Positions 61,478 through 64,000 of a stretch of 64,000 bases of DNA are shown here, in pieces. Under the pieces are notes generated by a model. It did no database searches. It saw nothing but the letters and a program-made list of their open reading frames with translations, and had not been told where the DNA came from. Positions within the stretch are counted from its first letter, which is position 1. Every line of letters begins with the position of its first letter. The DNA is from Lepidurus packardi. Taxonomy: Eukaryota > Arthropoda > Branchiopoda > Notostraca > Triopsidae. The stretch lies in contig JAKZAN010000005.1 of the NCBI GenBank assembly GCA_023053545.1, positions 2,232,001 through 2,296,000 of the forward strand, written 5' to 3'. A program made the translations under genes and the position numbers.

Positions 61478-64000
61478 TTAAAACCTACAAACAGAACAAC
61501 ATACCGAACGTTTAAACTAATGACATTCATAACAAACAATAACAAAAAGGAACATCTTTGGCAGGATGTTTACATGTCCAAGGAAAGTGCAAAGTTATAG
61601 TTGGAAACGTTGGTCGCAGCAGTTCTGCGCAATGCTACGGTAAACCAAAATCCGGTCCGGTGCTATGGCGAAAACTACATATATGGGAGCTTATTTCATT
61701 CCCAACAGGTCTTTTTTTTGTTTTGTTAGAATCATAACATAAAACGTGCGGAGGTTTCTCCAACGAGCCCACTAACATGCTAACGTGCATCTATTCAGTT
61801 ATATTCATTATTTGTAAGATGAAAGAGTTTTCGTCACTCTACTCCAGTCCACACATGGTTTGGCAATCATTCGTATCTTTCCAAAGGGAATGGGAAGGAG
61901 AAAGTGACGCTGACGCAAAGGCCAGGATAGTCTAGGCCAATGGGTCCGCCGCTACTTGACCAAATTGGCCCTATGCCAGATTCACTTTAACGCTGAATAA
62001 CGTGATGGGACAATGTTTAGAAAAAAAGACCACATGTCACATGACTTTCTTACCCATACTTTGCTTACAGTCCAAACTTGGGGAGCAACAAGAGCCAAAA
62101 GGCGTCGCTCTTTTTTACTGATAAAAGGATGTTGGTTACGCAAAGATACCATTCTGTTTTTAAAACTTGGACTGATAAGCACGAATCTGGCCTTAAGCAC
62201 CGAAATATTGAAGATACACGGAAAACCAAAAGAAAAATATGAAGGCACGCAATAAGTCATATCTGTTTGAGATCGCTATCTACTTGGACCCGTTCACACA
62301 CTCGGACGTCAGTCAACAAAGTTCAAAATCGAAACCCCAAATTCTTATTATCAGAAACCAATACACTGCATTACGTTCTTTGCTGTAATTATCTAATTAT
62401 CAATATAGCTCCAAGCTCTAAAAACAAAAGGAATAAGAAACAAAGGGCTATCGTGAACAGTAAGAGGAGTGTTTGCTTAGCACGGTAGAGTTAGCGAACT
62501 TTTAGCACACAAGCGCCATACTAGAGCTGCGACCAAAGTACAGAGTGATAAGGTTTCTCGACCAGTGATAAAGTCCAGTCAACAATCGTGGGGCTAAAAA
62601 CTGGTTGCACAAGCCCGATATATGAGAGGGTTTGCATCTGGGACTTTTTCTTAATAAAAAACGAATTTTATAAAAAAAAGATCTTCACTACGTCGCAGCT
62701 GACTTCGCTTTTTCCTTTGTTTAAACTATAACTGCCACACTAGAAGAGGTCAGTGAATTTTTAAATTTTGGCGCTTTTCCAGCTCTTATATCCTTATTCT
62801 TTCTAACCTTCTAAAACCACATTCTTTCACGTTCTCGACGTATAAAAACCACCACAGCTTTGGGATCCTGTCTTGGAAAAGGAACGTAACGTAAAATAGT
62901 AAGCGTTAGTATACAATAACAAAAGAAAGCACGTTTTTCCAAACCCCAAAAAGGAGTGCAGTAATATCCCTTTCTGAGCCCAGTATCAACTCCCTCTTGC
63001 GAGAGAGTTCTGCATATGGCTTTATAGAGGTTCATTTACAGTACAAAGCGTATACATCACAGATATACCCAAAAGATGTGCCATTTATCAAAGTCTTAAC
63101 ACTATCAGCATTGTTACATAAATACGTTATCAGTTAGATCCAATGCCAACGATTCAGGGTTGCGAGTTCGGAAGCTCCCAAGTTACGATCTCCTTTAAGT
63201 ATAAAGCTTGATGGTGAAACATGCAAGTTTCTATAGTAGATATGCTCTTTCAAATTTTAAGACTTGGGACTTTGTACCTTGCAATGTACTACAGCATAGC
63301 AGGCCCCTTGACCTTATCTTGTTGTGCCCATAATACGTGATTAACAAGGAGCGATAATATAGTCGAATTTCCCAACTCTATGCATCAAGTGCAGAACAAC
63401 CGAATGCGAGGCTTTTGTACTCCAAGCCTAAGGCAAGGAAATTCCTAGAAAAAAAAAGCTCGGCAAATCGTATTTACGATTACTTATAGAAAGAGAAGGG
63501 GGGGATACGTGGTCGTTTTTAAAACATTATTACATACTCACACGTGAATGGGAATATAAAAGGGTTTCGGGAGCTTGCAACCATTACGTGCTCCTAAAAC
63601 ATGTCTAGCATAATCCGTATTCCTAATAACTCTTTCACACTATGTAGAACGGAAGCCAAACAAAACAGTACATTGGAATCTATACAGTATAGGTGTGAAA
63701 GTGGCAACAAAAACATCACTTCGACTTCTAAACAAGAAAGACAAAACAAGGGTACCAATATGCAGTAATTATATCAATACTCCATATGACAATCTGAAAT
63801 GCATGGACTAGTATGAACACTCCCTAGATATACGCGACAAGAGCAGCCCTTAAGCCTCAGGTAGTTTAGCCTAATATAATTGCTGCCGAACAAGCCAGCT
63901 CATTCTGTTTTTGGAGAAGCTTTTATCGAAATTACAGTAGTAGAATCCCAACCCCCAACCTACATATTCTAAGGCCTGGTCTAAGTGTTCCGCGACACCA
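61478..64000. other. Intergenic right end
   Basis: No gene recognised on either strand. The short frames present (for example 62013-62255 and 62811-63035) lack family similarity or splice context. The left end should hold the promoter of the minus-strand gene starting at 61477. Confidence 0.5.

Overview
The window is nuclear DNA of an animal, most likely an arthropod or another ecdysozoan. Genes are split by short GT-AG introns, and there is no operon structure, CRISPR array or recognisable tRNA/rRNA. The best family matches are to arthropod-type genes: a norpA-class phospholipase C beta with the same alternative-exon position as fly norpA, two KChIP-like calcium sensors, a novel protein kinase C and SMSr. 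The order cannot be fixed from sequence alone. Several genes were rebuilt exon by exon from phase-compatible splice sites. Exon coordinates are readings of the sequence and have not been checked against transcripts. 

Layout. 1-1213: start of an LTR retroelement on the minus strand (gag runs off the left edge; primer-binding site; LTR with a 23-G tract). 1540-3147 (-): SMSr/SAMD8-type sphingolipid synthase. 5120-8549 (-): complete novel PKC, head-to-head with 9047-11412 (+), complete mitochondrial ribosomal protein mL37. The block 6957-11944 is repeated at 12650-17861. The second copy holds only the regulatory half of the PKC (C2 + pseudosubstrate + two C1 domains) and a broken mL37. The join between the copies is filled by about 700 bp that is also found, diverged, in intron 1 of the first KChIP gene. 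17836-18160 (-): exon of an unidentified membrane protein, of which only about 26 bp survive in the first copy. 

22559-26291 (+) and 32530-47201 (+): two tandem KChIP paralogues with the same exon phases. The large introns of the second hold a TTAA-flanked transposon remnant with a broken THAP domain, a TTAA-flanked MITE and a tandem repeat. 48325-54942 (-): norpA-type PLC beta, 22 coding positions, two pairs of mutually exclusive exons and two GC-AG introns. 57318-59191 (-): secreted cyanophycinase-like (S51 fold) protein with a degenerate nucleophile motif. 59494-61477 (-): a Ser/Glu-rich protein not recognised with confidence. The rest is AT-rich intergenic DNA. 

Functionally, novel PKC (activated by diacylglycerol), PLC beta (which produces diacylglycerol), KChIP calcium sensors and SMSr (which releases diacylglycerol) all touch diacylglycerol/calcium signalling. 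Animal genes are not grouped by pathway as a rule, so this is probably coincidence. The items most worth a second look are the paired exclusive exons of norpA with a GC donor, the regulatory-only PKC made by the segmental duplication, the shared filler at the duplication joint, and the cyanophycinase-like pseudoenzyme.
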